From JADJOM01 sp046327715 (GTDB lineage Bacteria; Gemmatimonadota; Gemmatimonadetes; Gemmatimonadales; GWC2-71-9): 64,000 nt of DNA. The notes beneath the pieces are model-generated. The model searched no databases and was not told the DNA's origin. It was given only the letters and a program-made list of their open reading frames with translations. Below are positions 40,046-49,373 of the stretch, one piece after another. The stretch covers positions 406,652 through 470,651 of the forward strand of contig JAXLXY010000001.1 in NCBI GenBank assembly GCA_046327715.1, given 5' to 3'. Position 1 is the stretch's first letter. Each line of letters starts with the position of its first letter. The position numbers were made by a program, and so were the translations under genes.

Positions 40046-41703
40046 GTGACCGTCACTCGCACCGCCGGGGCCGCCGGCTCGGTGCTGGCCCCGCCGCGCA
40101 GTTCGGTCAGGCCCGCCGCGAGCGCGCGGATGCGGCGGATGGCCTCGGCGCTCGCCTGGGCACGTTCCACCGCGCCGGTGAGGCGGGTGCCGATGGCGCC
40201 GGAGAGCCCCTCTGCCTCCGCGGCCACCGCGGCCGCCGCTTCCACCGCGGCCGCCTGGACCGCGCGCAGCGCCTCCGCCACCGCCTGGTCCGCGCGCCGC
40301 AGGGCCTCCGGCTGCGCCGGGTCGTTGCCCTCCGGCTCCCCGGCCGGCATCCCGGCCTGCTCCGCCTCCTCCGCGACGCTCTCGAGCAGCCGCGTCAGAT
40401 GGAGCAGGTCGGCGGAGACGCCCTCGAGGGCGCGGGCCTCCTGCCGCAGCAGCGCCACGCCCGGGATGACGCCGGACCCCGACCCGGCCGCGGCCGTCGG
40501 CGCGAGGTCCCGGCGCGGCGAGGGCTCGGGGGCCACCGGAGCCTGGGGCGTGCGGTGCACGATCTCCCAGGTGATCTGGGGACCGACGTACCGCTGCTCC
40601 TGGTCCAGGACCGGCGACACCAGCACCGCCACGGTCTCCGGGCCGAACTGCACCTGGGTCTTGTGCGGCAGCCGGGCCGGGTCGGCAAAGAGCGCCCGCC
40701 GCGCCGCCACATCGGGGAAGAAGATCCCCACCGGTACGCCGTCGGCCGGCTGGACCGGCGTCCGCAGGTAGGGCGCCAGCCGCGCCAGCGCCGCCTCGCA
40801 GGCGGCATTCCCGAACCAGCGTTCCAGCGTCGCGTCGGGCAGCATGACCGGCACCGGCAGGTCCTCGGCCTGGCTCCGCAGCCGCTGGAACACCGCCTGG
40901 ATCCGGTGCTGCTCCGAGAGGTCGCGCCAGGCCACGCCATACCCGAGGACGACGCCACCCTGCCGCACCGCGAACGGGTGCGCCTTCCACACCGCGCGCC
41001 CGAAGCACCAGGTGGTCTCCCGCGGCAGCCGGTCGGGATCGGCGAAGAGCGCGGAGAACTGCGTCGGGGCGGGGTGAATCCGGATGATGGGGTGGCCCAG
41101 CAGCTCCGCGGCCCCGAGGTTGAACGCACGGCGCAGTTCCGCGTCGGCCGCCTGCACCGCCGTCGTCGCCCCGGCATCGAGGTGCACCAGGAGGAGCTGG
41201 GGATCGAGCACGAACAGGTTCCCGTCATCCAGGCCAAGCCGGGCCGCCTCGAGGACCGCCGCGGCCACCAGCGATTCGACCGGGGACGGGGCCGGAGGCG
41301 CCGGGGCGGGCTCCACGGTGTCGAACCCCTGGCGGGCGGCCTCACGGGCCAGCACCTCGCGGAGCTCGGCCGCCACCGCAGCCGGTGCCCCGGAGGCCTC
41401 GAACGCGTCGGCGACGTGATCGGCCAGGGTCCGGACGTCGCCGGCGGTGAGCGCGAGCCGCTCGGCCACGCCGCGTGGGTCCGGGCCGTCGTAGGCCATC
41501 GGGCCGCCGGTCAGCTCGGTGAGGAACATCTGGGCCTGCCAGGTGGCATCCGCCCCCGGCGTGGCGGGGATGCGCCCCCCGAGCGACGGGTCCGCGCTCG
41601 CGCGGACGAATGCCCGCGCCACGGCCTGGTCGATGGCGTCGAAGCCGCCAAGACGGTCGAAGAGCCCGGCCCGTGCCGGGCTCGAGGGCATCACACCGGA
41701 CAT
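40042..41703 (-). CDS. Pseudo-globin/PAS/PAS coiled-coil sensor protein
   Basis: This 553-residue soluble protein of unassigned function has residues 13-120 aligning by eye with group I truncated haemoglobins: GLFDRLGGFDAI, a SADPSL segment, ELTGGPMAYDGPD and LADHVADAFEASGAP. The proximal haem histidine position holds Ala80/Glu81, and the B10 tyrosine position holds Phe32, so haem binding is unlikely. Two PAS domains follow (about 155-275 and 285-400), of the same type as in the neighbouring soluble receptors (DPARLPHKTQVQFGPET, VGPQITWEIV). The C-terminal ~120 residues are Ala/Glu-rich helix without the receptor signalling tip. ATG 41703 has AGGAG 7 nt upstream. It sits between receptors and cheB in the same operon. 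Confidence 0.75.
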   Translation of the reverse strand: MSGVMPSSPARAGLFDRLGGFDAIDQAVARAFVRASADPSLGGRIPATPGADATWQAQMFLTELTGGPMAYDGPDPRGVAERLALTAGDVRTLADHVADAFEASGAPAAVAAELREVLAREAARQGFDTVEPAPAPPAPSPVESLVAAAVLEAARLGLDDGNLFVLDPQLLLVHLDAGATTAVQAADAELRRAFNLGAAELLGHPIIRIHPAPTQFSALFADPDRLPRETTWCFGRAVWKAHPFAVRQGGVVLGYGVAWRDLSEQHRIQAVFQRLRSQAEDLPVPVMLPDATLERWFGNAACEAALARLAPYLRTPVQPADGVPVGIFFPDVAARRALFADPARLPHKTQVQFGPETVAVLVSPVLDQEQRYVGPQITWEIVHRTPQAPVAPEPSPRRDLAPTAAAGSGSGVIPGVALLRQEARALEGVSADLLHLTRLLESVAEEAEQAGMPAGEPEGNDPAQPEALRRADQAVAEALRAVQAAAVEAAAAVAAEAEGLSGAIGTRLTGAVERAQASAEAIRRIRALAAGLTELRGGASTEPAAPAVRVTVT

Positions 41704-41725
41704 GCGCATACTCCTGCTTCCTGGG

Positions 41726-43630
41726 TCAGCACCGGAACCGTCCCACCAGGGCGTGGAGCTGCTCCGACAGCCGCGCCAGCTGGTTGGCCGCGTCCTGGCA
41801 CTCCGTGACACTGGCGGTGGTCGCATCCGCGGCCTCCGCCACCCCGACCATGTTCTCGGCGATGGCCCCCGCGCTCCGCGCGGCCTCGCTGACGTTGCGG
41901 CTCATCTCGTTGGTGGTGGCGGTCTGCTCCTCCACCGCCCCGGCGATGGTGGTCTGGATCCCGCTGATCTGCTCGATGATCCCGGCGATCTCGTGGATCT
42001 CGCCCACGGCATCCCGGGTGTCCCCCTGGATCATCTCGATCTTCCGGCCGATCTCCTCGGTGGCCTTCGCGGTGCCCTTGGCCAGTTCCTTGACCTCATT
42101 GGCGACCACCGCGAAGCCCTTGCCCGCCTCGCCGGCCCGCGCCGCCTCGATGGTGGCGTTGAGGGCGAGCAGGTTGGTCTGCTGCGCGATCGAGGTGATG
42201 ACCTTGACCACCTTGCCGATCTCGGTGCTCGACTCGCCCAGCCGCGCCACCGTGGCCTTGGTCCGGTCGGCCACCTGCACGGCCCGCTGCGCCACGTGCG
42301 CGGCATCCGCCGCGTTCCGGGCAATCTCCCGGATCGAGGCGCCCATCTCCTCCGTGCCGCTGGCGGCCACGGTGATATTGCCCGAGACCTCCGACGCGGC
42401 GTTCGAGACCAGCCGGGCCCGGGCCGAGGTCTGCTCCGCGCTCCCCGCGAGGGTGCGGTTGATCCCGGAGAGCTGTTCCGAGGCGCCGGCCAGGGTCCGG
42501 GCGTGCCCGCCGATCCCCGCCACCTCCTCCCGGAACCCGGCCAGCAGCGCCGCGAGGCCCTCGCCCAGCTGCCCGGCGGCATCGCTGCCCCGGACCGTCA
42601 CCTCGACCGTCAGGTCGCCCGCACTGGCGCTCCGGACCGTGCCGAGGATCTGGTCCACCTGGGCCTGCAGCCGGACGGCCTGCGCCCGCTCCCGCTCGCG
42701 CGCGTCGGCGATCTGCGCCTCCGCCTCGAGCCGCTGGGTGATCACCTCCCAGGTGACCATCGGGCCCAGGAACTGCCCGCCGGCGTCGAAGGTGGGGCTC
42801 AGCTCCATCGCGAGCGTCTCGGGACCGACGCGCAGGCGCAGGGTGTGCGGCAGCTGCTTCGGGTCGAGCAGCCGGGGCCGGAGCGCGCGGAGCTCGGGGT
42901 GCAGCAGCTCCAGCGACCGGCCCAGCAGCTGGTCGGCCGCCACGCCGGTGAACTCCTCGAGCTGCGCCAGGCAGGCGTGGGCCGCGGGGTTCAGGTACTG
43001 GATGGCCAGGTCGCGGTCGGCCGAGATGATGTTGATGGGCGAGTTGCGGACCATCGAGGCGTAGCGTGCCAGCTCGACCCGCGCGATTCCCCCGGCCACC
43101 TGGCCGGCCACCTTGCGGAGCGCGTCGCTCTCGGCGGGGGTGACGGGCCGGCGCCGGGTGGCGTAGACCTCGAGGGTCCCGACGATCTCGCCGTTGACGA
43201 TCAGCGGCACGGCGGCGGCCGTCTGCACCCCCGCCTGCCGGGCCACCGGGGCGCGGGCGAACTCGGGCACCGCGCCGAAGTCGTCCACCACCACCAGGTC
43301 GCCGGCGCGCCAGGCGCGGCCCGACAGCGCCTCCCCCTCGCGGAACTGCGCCGCGCGGGTCTTCTCGCGGAATTCGTCGGCCACCTGGCCGGAGTCGAGG
43401 CTGCACTTGAGCAGGCCGTCAATCGGGTCGCGGCGCAGCCAGGCCGCGTAGTCCCACGCCTGGCACTCGCGCAGCAGCTGCAGCACGCTCGCGACGGCGC
43501 CCTTGACGGTCGCGGCGCGGGCCACGGCCTCGATGGCACGGGTCACGACCTCGCCGCCGGCGGCGACGTCGGCGGGGCGGGCGCGCGGGGCCGCGGGGGC
43601 CAGGACGCCGGCGTCGGCAGGGGCGATCAT
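41726..43630 (-). CDS. Soluble chemoreceptor with GAF and PAS domains (MCP-B)
   Basis: This 634-residue cytoplasmic receptor has no membrane helix. An N-terminal GAF-like domain (about 35-165; QTAAAVPLIVNGEIVGTLEV) precedes a PAS domain (about 170-305; QYLNPAAHACL, GPMVTWEVITQ). A HAMP-like linker and the signalling hairpin follow. The tip near residue 487 is AQQTNLLALNATIEAARAG. It starts 8 nt after the previous receptor stop. It probably senses an intracellular cue, the nature of which is unknown. Confidence 0.92.
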   Translation of the reverse strand: MIAPADAGVLAPAAPRARPADVAAGGEVVTRAIEAVARAATVKGAVASVLQLLRECQAWDYAAWLRRDPIDGLLKCSLDSGQVADEFREKTRAAQFREGEALSGRAWRAGDLVVVDDFGAVPEFARAPVARQAGVQTAAAVPLIVNGEIVGTLEVYATRRRPVTPAESDALRKVAGQVAGGIARVELARYASMVRNSPINIISADRDLAIQYLNPAAHACLAQLEEFTGVAADQLLGRSLELLHPELRALRPRLLDPKQLPHTLRLRVGPETLAMELSPTFDAGGQFLGPMVTWEVITQRLEAEAQIADARERERAQAVRLQAQVDQILGTVRSASAGDLTVEVTVRGSDAAGQLGEGLAALLAGFREEVAGIGGHARTLAGASEQLSGINRTLAGSAEQTSARARLVSNAASEVSGNITVAASGTEEMGASIREIARNAADAAHVAQRAVQVADRTKATVARLGESSTEIGKVVKVITSIAQQTNLLALNATIEAARAGEAGKGFAVVANEVKELAKGTAKATEEIGRKIEMIQGDTRDAVGEIHEIAGIIEQISGIQTTIAGAVEEQTATTNEMSRNVSEAARSAGAIAENMVGVAEAADATTASVTECQDAANQLARLSEQLHALVGRFRC

Positions 43631-43638
43631 CGGGCCGC

Positions 43639-45402
43639 CTAGTGGGTGAAGCGGCCGACGAGTCGGCGCAGTTCGGTGGCCATCGCCGCGAGCTCCGCGG
43701 TGGCCCGGTCGCTGTTGCCGGTGCTCTCGCTGGTGGACTTCGCCGACTGCGCCACCGTGGCGATCGTGTGGCTGATCTCCTGCGCCCCGCGCGCCGCGTC
43801 GGTGATGTTCCGCGCCATCTCGTTGGTGGTGGCCGTCTGCTCCTCCACCGCGCCGGCGATGACGGTCTGGATGTCGCTGATCCGGGCGATGATCTGCCCG
43901 ATGTCCCGGATGGCCTGCACCGCACGCCCGGTGTCGGTCTGGATGGCCTCGATGCGCTGCCCGATCTCCTCGGTGGCGCGCGCGGTCTCCTTGGCCAGGT
44001 CCTTGACCTCCTTGGCCACCACCGCGAACCCCTTGCCCGCCTCGCCGGCCCGCGCCGCCTCGATGGTCGCGTTGAGCGCCAGGAGGTTGGTCTGCTGCGC
44101 AATCGAGGTGATCAGCTTGAGCACCTTGCCGATCTCCTGGCTCGACCCGCCCAGCTGGGTCATCATGTCGTTGGTGCGCCCGGCCAGGCTGACGGCCTCG
44201 GTGGCCACCTTGGCCGCCTCGGAGGCGTTCTTGGCGATCTCGCGGATGCTGGCGCCCATCTCCTCGGTCCCCGCCGCGACGGTCTGCACGTTGCGGGTGA
44301 CCTCCTCGGAGGCGCTGCTGACCACCGCGGCTTGGGTGCTGGTGTCCGCGGCGCCGGTGGCGAGGGTCCGGTTGACCGCGGAGAGCTCCTCCGCCGCGGC
44401 CGCGAGCGTGTCGGCGTGCCCAGCGATCTGGCCGATGTTCTGGCGCAGGTCCGCGAGGAACCCGGCCAGTTGGCCGCCGAGCTGCCCGATGGTGTCGCTC
44501 CCCTCGACCCCCACGGCGCGGGTGAGGTCGCCGGTGGCGGCGGCGTGCACCGCGCCCAGGATCCGGTCCACCTTGCTGCGCAGCTCCGCCGCCTCGCGCT
44601 GCTCGCGGGCGTGCGCCTCCGCCACCGCCCGCTGGGCGGCCAGGGTCTCGGTCACCACCTCCCAGGTGAGCATCGGGCCGATGTAGCGCTTCTGGTGGTC
44701 GAAGGTGGCGGAGACCGTGAGGTCGAGGGTCTCGGACCCGTAGGTGACCTGGGCGCGGTACGGCAGGGCAGCCGGGTCGAGCAGGCGGCGCCGCAGGTCG
44801 TCGGAACGCTCGAAGAAGACCAGCAGCGAGGTGCCCTGCACGCCGTCGGCGGTCACCGGGAGGACCCGGCCCAGGCGCTCGATCGACGCCCGTCCTGCCG
44901 GGTTCACGTACTGCATCGTGAGGTCCGGGTCGCCGCAGATGATGTTGGTGGGGCAGCTCTCGATCATCGAGAGCACCCGTCCCAGCTCCACCTCGACCCG
45001 GTGGCGCTTGGTCTGGTCTTCCCAGGCCACCACGTAGCCGCTCAGCGCACCGGCCTCGTCCCGCACGGCCTGCACCAGGCACTTGTAGACCGCGCCGTCG
45101 GTCTTGATCTTGTGCTCGTAGGGCAGCCGGGCCGGGTCGGCCACGGCCTCCCGGAAGCCCGCCGGCCCGCCGTGCACCGCCGCCAGGTCCTCGCCGACCA
45201 CCGGGCCGGCGAGGAAGCCCAGCTTCGCGACGGCCGCCTCGGCCTGGCGGCTGGCATGCAGCACCCGCTGGTGCCGGTCGGCCACGAACAGGATGGCCGC
45301 GGCCTCGGTGATGCCGCCGAGGAGGCGGGGCGCGGCCAGCGGGTCGGTCACCAGGCCTGCCTGCGGCAGGACACGGGACGAGGGTTCAGGCGATGCGGTC
45401 AT
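43639..45402 (-). CDS. Soluble chemoreceptor with two PAS domains (MCP-A)
   Basis: This 587-residue cytoplasmic receptor has a first PAS at about 28-135 and a second at about 140-265 (QYVNPAGRASI, IGPMLTWEVVTE). A linker leads to the signalling hairpin with AQQTNLLALNATIEAARAG near residue 437. It has no membrane helices. It lies 46 nt after cheW. The two PAS units look like duplicates of the type also present in MCP-B, MCP-D and the pseudo-globin protein. Confidence 0.92.
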   Translation of the reverse strand: MTASPEPSSRVLPQAGLVTDPLAAPRLLGGITEAAAILFVADRHQRVLHASRQAEAAVAKLGFLAGPVVGEDLAAVHGGPAGFREAVADPARLPYEHKIKTDGAVYKCLVQAVRDEAGALSGYVVAWEDQTKRHRVEVELGRVLSMIESCPTNIICGDPDLTMQYVNPAGRASIERLGRVLPVTADGVQGTSLLVFFERSDDLRRRLLDPAALPYRAQVTYGSETLDLTVSATFDHQKRYIGPMLTWEVVTETLAAQRAVAEAHAREQREAAELRSKVDRILGAVHAAATGDLTRAVGVEGSDTIGQLGGQLAGFLADLRQNIGQIAGHADTLAAAAEELSAVNRTLATGAADTSTQAAVVSSASEEVTRNVQTVAAGTEEMGASIREIAKNASEAAKVATEAVSLAGRTNDMMTQLGGSSQEIGKVLKLITSIAQQTNLLALNATIEAARAGEAGKGFAVVAKEVKDLAKETARATEEIGQRIEAIQTDTGRAVQAIRDIGQIIARISDIQTVIAGAVEEQTATTNEMARNITDAARGAQEISHTIATVAQSAKSTSESTGNSDRATAELAAMATELRRLVGRFTH

Positions 45403-45448
45403 CGGTACGCGCTCCTTGCGTCACCGTTCGAGGGGGTCCGGCGGTCCG

Positions 45449-45892
45449 TCAGCGCGCGCCCGAGGGTTCCACGGCGAGCGCCCTTTCCGTATCGAGCACC
45501 AGCAGCAGGCGGCCGGGGAGCTTGTACACCCCGCGGATCATCTCGCGGGCCGCCAGGGGAAGGGTCTCCGGCGGCTCCTCGTAGGCCGACTCCTCCGTCT
45601 CCAGCACGTCCCCGATCTCGTCCACCAGCAGGCTGACCGCGCCCTCGTCGGTGCGCACCACCACGTTCATCGGCTGCCGGTCCGCGGCGAAGGGCGCCAG
45701 CCCGAGCCGCTCCCGCAGGTCGATCGCGGTGACGATCTGCCCGCGCAGGTTGATGAGCCCGCGGACCGCCCGCCCCGCGAGCGGCACCCGGGTCATCTGC
45801 TGCGACCGGATCACCTCCTGGACCTGCAGCACCTCGATGCCGAAGAACAGGCGATCGAGCTGGAAGGTGCAGAACTGCCGTTCCATGGCCAT
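45449..45892 (-). CDS. cheW: CheW chemotaxis coupling protein
   Basis: This 147-residue CheW-fold adaptor links receptors to CheA. Characteristic segments are FGIEVLQVQEVIRSQQMTRVP, RGLINLRGQIVTAIDLRERLG and LLVDEIGDVLE. The start lies 4 nt after the cheA stop. An alternative ATG is two codons in. Confidence 0.95.
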   Translation of the reverse strand: MAMERQFCTFQLDRLFFGIEVLQVQEVIRSQQMTRVPLAGRAVRGLINLRGQIVTAIDLRERLGLAPFAADRQPMNVVVRTDEGAVSLLVDEIGDVLETEESAYEEPPETLPLAAREMIRGVYKLPGRLLLVLDTERALAVEPSGAR

Positions 45893-45896
45893 GGCC

Positions 45897-48191
45897 TCAG
45901 ACCCCCGCGCCGACTGGTTCGGCGTCGGCCCCCGCGAAGAGCAGGACGTCCGCCTGTTCGATGAGTGCCCGCACGTCGAGCAGGTCGGTGACCTTCTGCT
46001 GGATCACCGCGGTGCCGTACACCGCCCCCTGCCGTTCCCGCCGGTGGACGGTCAGCTGCTCCTCCACGATGTCCACGATGTTCTCCACCACCAGGCCCAC
46101 GTCGCGGCCCTCGTGGCGGTAGACCACCACCTGCAGCGGGTCGCGCGCCTCCATGCCGCCGGGCTCCCCCAGCAGGTCGGTCAGCCGCATCAGCGGCAGC
46201 AACCGGCCCCGGTACTGCACCACCTGGTAGGCGCCGGCCCGCTCGATGCTGTCCTGCGGGAACTCCTCCAGCCGCGCCACCATGGAGAGCGGGATGGCCA
46301 TCCGCCGGTCGGCGCCGAGGCGGAACAGCAGCAGCATCTGCCGCTCGCCCGCGTCGGCGCGCGCCGCCTCCGCCACCGCGCCCCGCGCCTTGCGGGCCGC
46401 CTCGGTCACCACCTTGGCCAGCTGCCCGAGGCCCAGGACGTCCAGGATCAGCGCCACCCGCCCGTCGCCCATGATCGTGGCCCCGGCGAAGGCGCCGATG
46501 CCCTTGAGCTGCTTGCCCAGGGGCTTCACCACGATCTCCTCGGTGTCGTTGATCTCGTCCACCACGAGGCCGAAGGTGTGCTCGTCGGCCTGCAGCACCA
46601 CGATGTTGACCGCCTCCTCCGCCCCCGCCGCCCGGAAGTCCGCCTGCAGCCCCAGGGCCTGGGCCAGGTTCACCAGCGGCAGCAGCCGGCCCCGCAGCCG
46701 GTAGACCGGGGCGCCGTAGACCATCTCGATGCCGGCCTCGGCCTCGTCCCCCTCCAGCCGCACCAGCTCCAGCAGCGACACCTGCGGGATCGCGAAGCGG
46801 TCGCCGCCGGTCGTCACGACCAGCGCGGGGATGATCGCCAGGGTGAGCGGGATCTTGATCTTGAGGGTCGTGCCCTGCCCGGCCACGCTCTGCACGTCGA
46901 CGGTGCCGCCGATCTTCTCGATGTTGGTCTTCACCACGTCCATGCCCACGCCGCGGCCGGAGATGTTGCTCACCTGCTCGGCCGTGCTGAAGCCCGGCGC
47001 GAAGATCAGGTTCACCAGCTCCCGCTCCCCCATCCGCGCCGCCTGCTCGGCCGTGATGACCCCCTTCTGGATCGCCTTGGCCTTCACCCGCTCCGTATTG
47101 ACCCCCGCGCCATCGTCGGAGATCTCGATGTTGACCTGGCCGCCCTCGTGGTAGGCGCGCAGCAGCAGCCGGCCCTCGGCCGGCTTGCCCCGCGCCACCC
47201 GCTCGGCCGGCAGCTCCATGCCGTGGTCCACCGAGTTGCGCACGATGTGGGTCAGCGGGTCCTTGATCGCCTCGATGATGGTCTTGTCGAGCTCGGTCTC
47301 CTTGCCTTCCATCTCGATGCGGACCTGCTTCTTGCACGCCAGCGCCAGGTCGCGCACCACGCGCGGGAACTTGGCCCACACGTTGCCGATCGGCTGCATC
47401 CGGGTCTTCATGACCCCTTCCTGCAGCTCCGTCGTGATGAGGTTGAGCCGCTGCGACGTGGCCACGAACCCCGAGTCATCGGCGGTCGAGGTGTACTGCA
47501 GGATCTGGTTGCGGGCCAGCACCAGCTCGCCCACCAGGTTCATCAGCTTGTCCAGCAACCCCACGTCCACGCGGATGTTGCTGTCCGAGGCCGCCGGGCC
47601 CTTCACCTCGGCCGGCTCGGCGGCGGCCACCGCCGCCGCCGGGACGGCGGGCACGGGTACGGGCGGCGGCTCGGGGGCCGGTACGGGAGCCGGGGGCGCC
47701 ACGGCCACGGGCGGCGTCACCTCCGCCGCCGGCGCCGCCTGCGGGCCGCTCTTCCGGCCACCCTTGGCCCGCGGCGCCCCCTCAGCTTTTCCCGACGTGG
47801 CCTGCTCGCCCTTCTGCAGCCGGGTCAGCAGTTCCACCAGCGGCGCGAAGTCGTCCTGGCCGTCGGCGCCGGTGCTCTCGACCGCGGCGAGCATCGAACG
47901 CACCGCGTCGACCAGGCGGAGCAGCGCGCTGGTGATCTCGGGCGTCAGGGTCTTCTTGCCGTCGCGCAGGTCGGAGAGCAGGCTCTCGCCCACGTGCGTC
48001 ACCGATTCCAGCCGGCCGAAGCCCAGGAATCCGCTGGTGCCCTTGATGGTGTGGATGCAGCGGAAGATCCCCGCCAGCAGGTTCTTGTCCCCCGGGTTCT
48101 GTTCCAGGGCCACCAGGTTGCGGTCCAGGGTGTCGAGCCCCTCGCTGCTCTCCACGAGGAACTCCTTGACGATATCGTCCATGTCGCTCAT
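45897..48191 (-). CDS. cheA: CheA chemotaxis histidine kinase with two C-terminal CheW-like domains
   Basis: This 764-residue kinase has an N-terminal Hpt domain with phospho-accepting His47 in CIHTIKGTSGF. An Ala/Pro-rich linker (about 130-205) replaces a P2 domain. The P3 dimerisation region, then P4 with HIVRNSVDHGME, DDGAGV and GRGVGMDVV, are intact. A CheW-like P5 is followed by a second CheW-like domain (about 620-755; RRMAIPLSMVARLEEFPQ, VGLVVENIVDIVEE). A sigma-28-like promoter lies 67 nt upstream. No P2 means CheY/CheB docking must use another surface. Confidence 0.96.
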   Translation of the reverse strand: MSDMDDIVKEFLVESSEGLDTLDRNLVALEQNPGDKNLLAGIFRCIHTIKGTSGFLGFGRLESVTHVGESLLSDLRDGKKTLTPEITSALLRLVDAVRSMLAAVESTGADGQDDFAPLVELLTRLQKGEQATSGKAEGAPRAKGGRKSGPQAAPAAEVTPPVAVAPPAPVPAPEPPPVPVPAVPAAAVAAAEPAEVKGPAASDSNIRVDVGLLDKLMNLVGELVLARNQILQYTSTADDSGFVATSQRLNLITTELQEGVMKTRMQPIGNVWAKFPRVVRDLALACKKQVRIEMEGKETELDKTIIEAIKDPLTHIVRNSVDHGMELPAERVARGKPAEGRLLLRAYHEGGQVNIEISDDGAGVNTERVKAKAIQKGVITAEQAARMGERELVNLIFAPGFSTAEQVSNISGRGVGMDVVKTNIEKIGGTVDVQSVAGQGTTLKIKIPLTLAIIPALVVTTGGDRFAIPQVSLLELVRLEGDEAEAGIEMVYGAPVYRLRGRLLPLVNLAQALGLQADFRAAGAEEAVNIVVLQADEHTFGLVVDEINDTEEIVVKPLGKQLKGIGAFAGATIMGDGRVALILDVLGLGQLAKVVTEAARKARGAVAEAARADAGERQMLLLFRLGADRRMAIPLSMVARLEEFPQDSIERAGAYQVVQYRGRLLPLMRLTDLLGEPGGMEARDPLQVVVYRHEGRDVGLVVENIVDIVEEQLTVHRRERQGAVYGTAVIQQKVTDLLDVRALIEQADVLLFAGADAEPVGAGV

Positions 48192-48257
48192 GCTCGGCTC
48201 TCCGGCGCCCGCCCGCGCGGCGCGACCTGCTGGGAGGAAGGACCACTGATGAGCGGA

Positions 48258-48285
48258 GTATCGGCCGCCCGCCGGATTTCGTTGA
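48258..48285 (-). promoter_or_regulatory. Sigma-28-like promoter of cheA
   Basis: Minus-strand TCAAC (48285-48281), 15 nt, GCCGATAC (48265-48258). The -10 is identical to those before MCP-C and two other receptors. It overlaps the end of the upstream receptor-like gene. Confidence 0.65.
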
Positions 48286-48289
48286 GCGG

Positions 48290-49222
48290 TCAGCCACCCG
48301 CCTGCAGGGCCCCCGCCGTGTTTCCGGGCGCTGCGGCGGCCTGCCCGGGGCCCGGGCCGACCGGCCGCCGGGGGCGCAGGTCCCGCCAGTCCACCCGCGG
48401 GGCGCCGAGCGCGGTCCGCAGGGCCGCCAAGGCCCGCCGCAGCGCCCCTTCCATCCGGGCCACCTCCGCCAGCGGCGACCCCGTGGCCGGTTCGGAGAAG
48501 TCGCCAGCCGCCATCCGTTCCAGGGCCAGCCCGGTCCGCTCCAGGGGACGGCTGACCGCCCCGGCCAGCAGGGCCCCCAGCGTCGACACGACCCCGAGCA
48601 GCCCCACCCCGGTGAACAGGAGCCAGCGCCGGCGGGAGGCCACGGTCGCCTGCGCCGCCGCCTCCTGGGCCGCGATCAGCAGGACGGCTTCCTCCACGAC
48701 CTCGTTGATGGCCTGCCGGTGCGCCTCGTACAGCTGGAGCAGCGGCCCCTGGGAAAGGGCGAACGCCCGGGCCCGGTCGCCCGCGAGGATCGCCGGCACC
48801 AGCGCCGTGTCCCGCAGGGCGAAGAAGGCCCGCGCCGGCGCGGCGGCCCGCTCGAGCAGGCCGCGCCGCAATCCCGCGGGCAGCGGCTGGGCGGCCCAGA
48901 AGGTCTGGCGCGATTCGAAGTCGGCGGTGAGCACCCGGCCCCGCTCGATCAGCACCCGCTGCGCGGCGGTGTCAGGCTCATCGAGCAGGCGGTGCACCGT
49001 GAGGTAGGCCTCGATGATGTAGGCCGGCGGGGGCAGGATGTCGGCAACCAGGTCCTTGCCCATGACGATCTCGCCATACAACGGTCCGTTCACCCGGAGC
49101 CGGTCCAGGGCCCGGAAGGCCAGCAGCGCAAACAGCACGACCCCAGCGGCGGTCAGGGTGGACAACCAGGCCATCCGGCCGCGGATGCTCCCCCAGCCCG
49201 GCAGACTCGACCAGCGTGCCAT
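48290..49222 (-). CDS. Receptor-like sensor with HAMP but no chemotaxis signalling domain
   Basis: This 310-residue protein has TM1 near 16-36, a periplasmic helical sensor (NGPLYGEIVMGKDLVADILPPP), TM2 near 205-225 and a HAMP-like segment. It stops after ALGAPRVDWRDLRP, exactly where receptor MCP-D continues through APRVDWR into its PAS domain. The signalling hairpin is absent. The frame is open with no visible remnant downstream. The sensor is homologous to those of the receptors at 49374 and 52119. ATG at 49222 has GGAG upstream, and a sigma-28-like promoter lies at 49298-49324. It may be a decayed receptor or an accessory sensor. Confidence 0.8.
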   Translation of the reverse strand: MARWSSLPGWGSIRGRMAWLSTLTAAGVVLFALLAFRALDRLRVNGPLYGEIVMGKDLVADILPPPAYIIEAYLTVHRLLDEPDTAAQRVLIERGRVLTADFESRQTFWAAQPLPAGLRRGLLERAAAPARAFFALRDTALVPAILAGDRARAFALSQGPLLQLYEAHRQAINEVVEEAVLLIAAQEAAAQATVASRRRWLLFTGVGLLGVVSTLGALLAGAVSRPLERTGLALERMAAGDFSEPATGSPLAEVARMEGALRRALAALRTALGAPRVDWRDLRPRRPVGPGPGQAAAAPGNTAGALQAGG

Positions 49223-49297
49223 CGCTCGCTCTCCGGTGTGGTGACCCTGCGGCCCCCGGCCCCGCCCGGGGGGCCGGGCGGCGGAGGCCCTGCAGAG

Positions 49298-49324
49298 GTA
49301 TCGGAATGCGCCAGGGCGGCTTGA
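49298..49324 (-). promoter_or_regulatory. Sigma-28-like promoter of the truncated receptor gene
   Basis: Minus-strand TCAAG (49324-49320), 14 nt, TCCGATAC (49305-49298), about 76 nt upstream of the ATG at 49222. Confidence 0.55.
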
Positions 49325-49373
49325 AGGGGGATGCCGGCGGTCGGGATTGGGTGGCCAGCCTGCCGCTGGGGGA

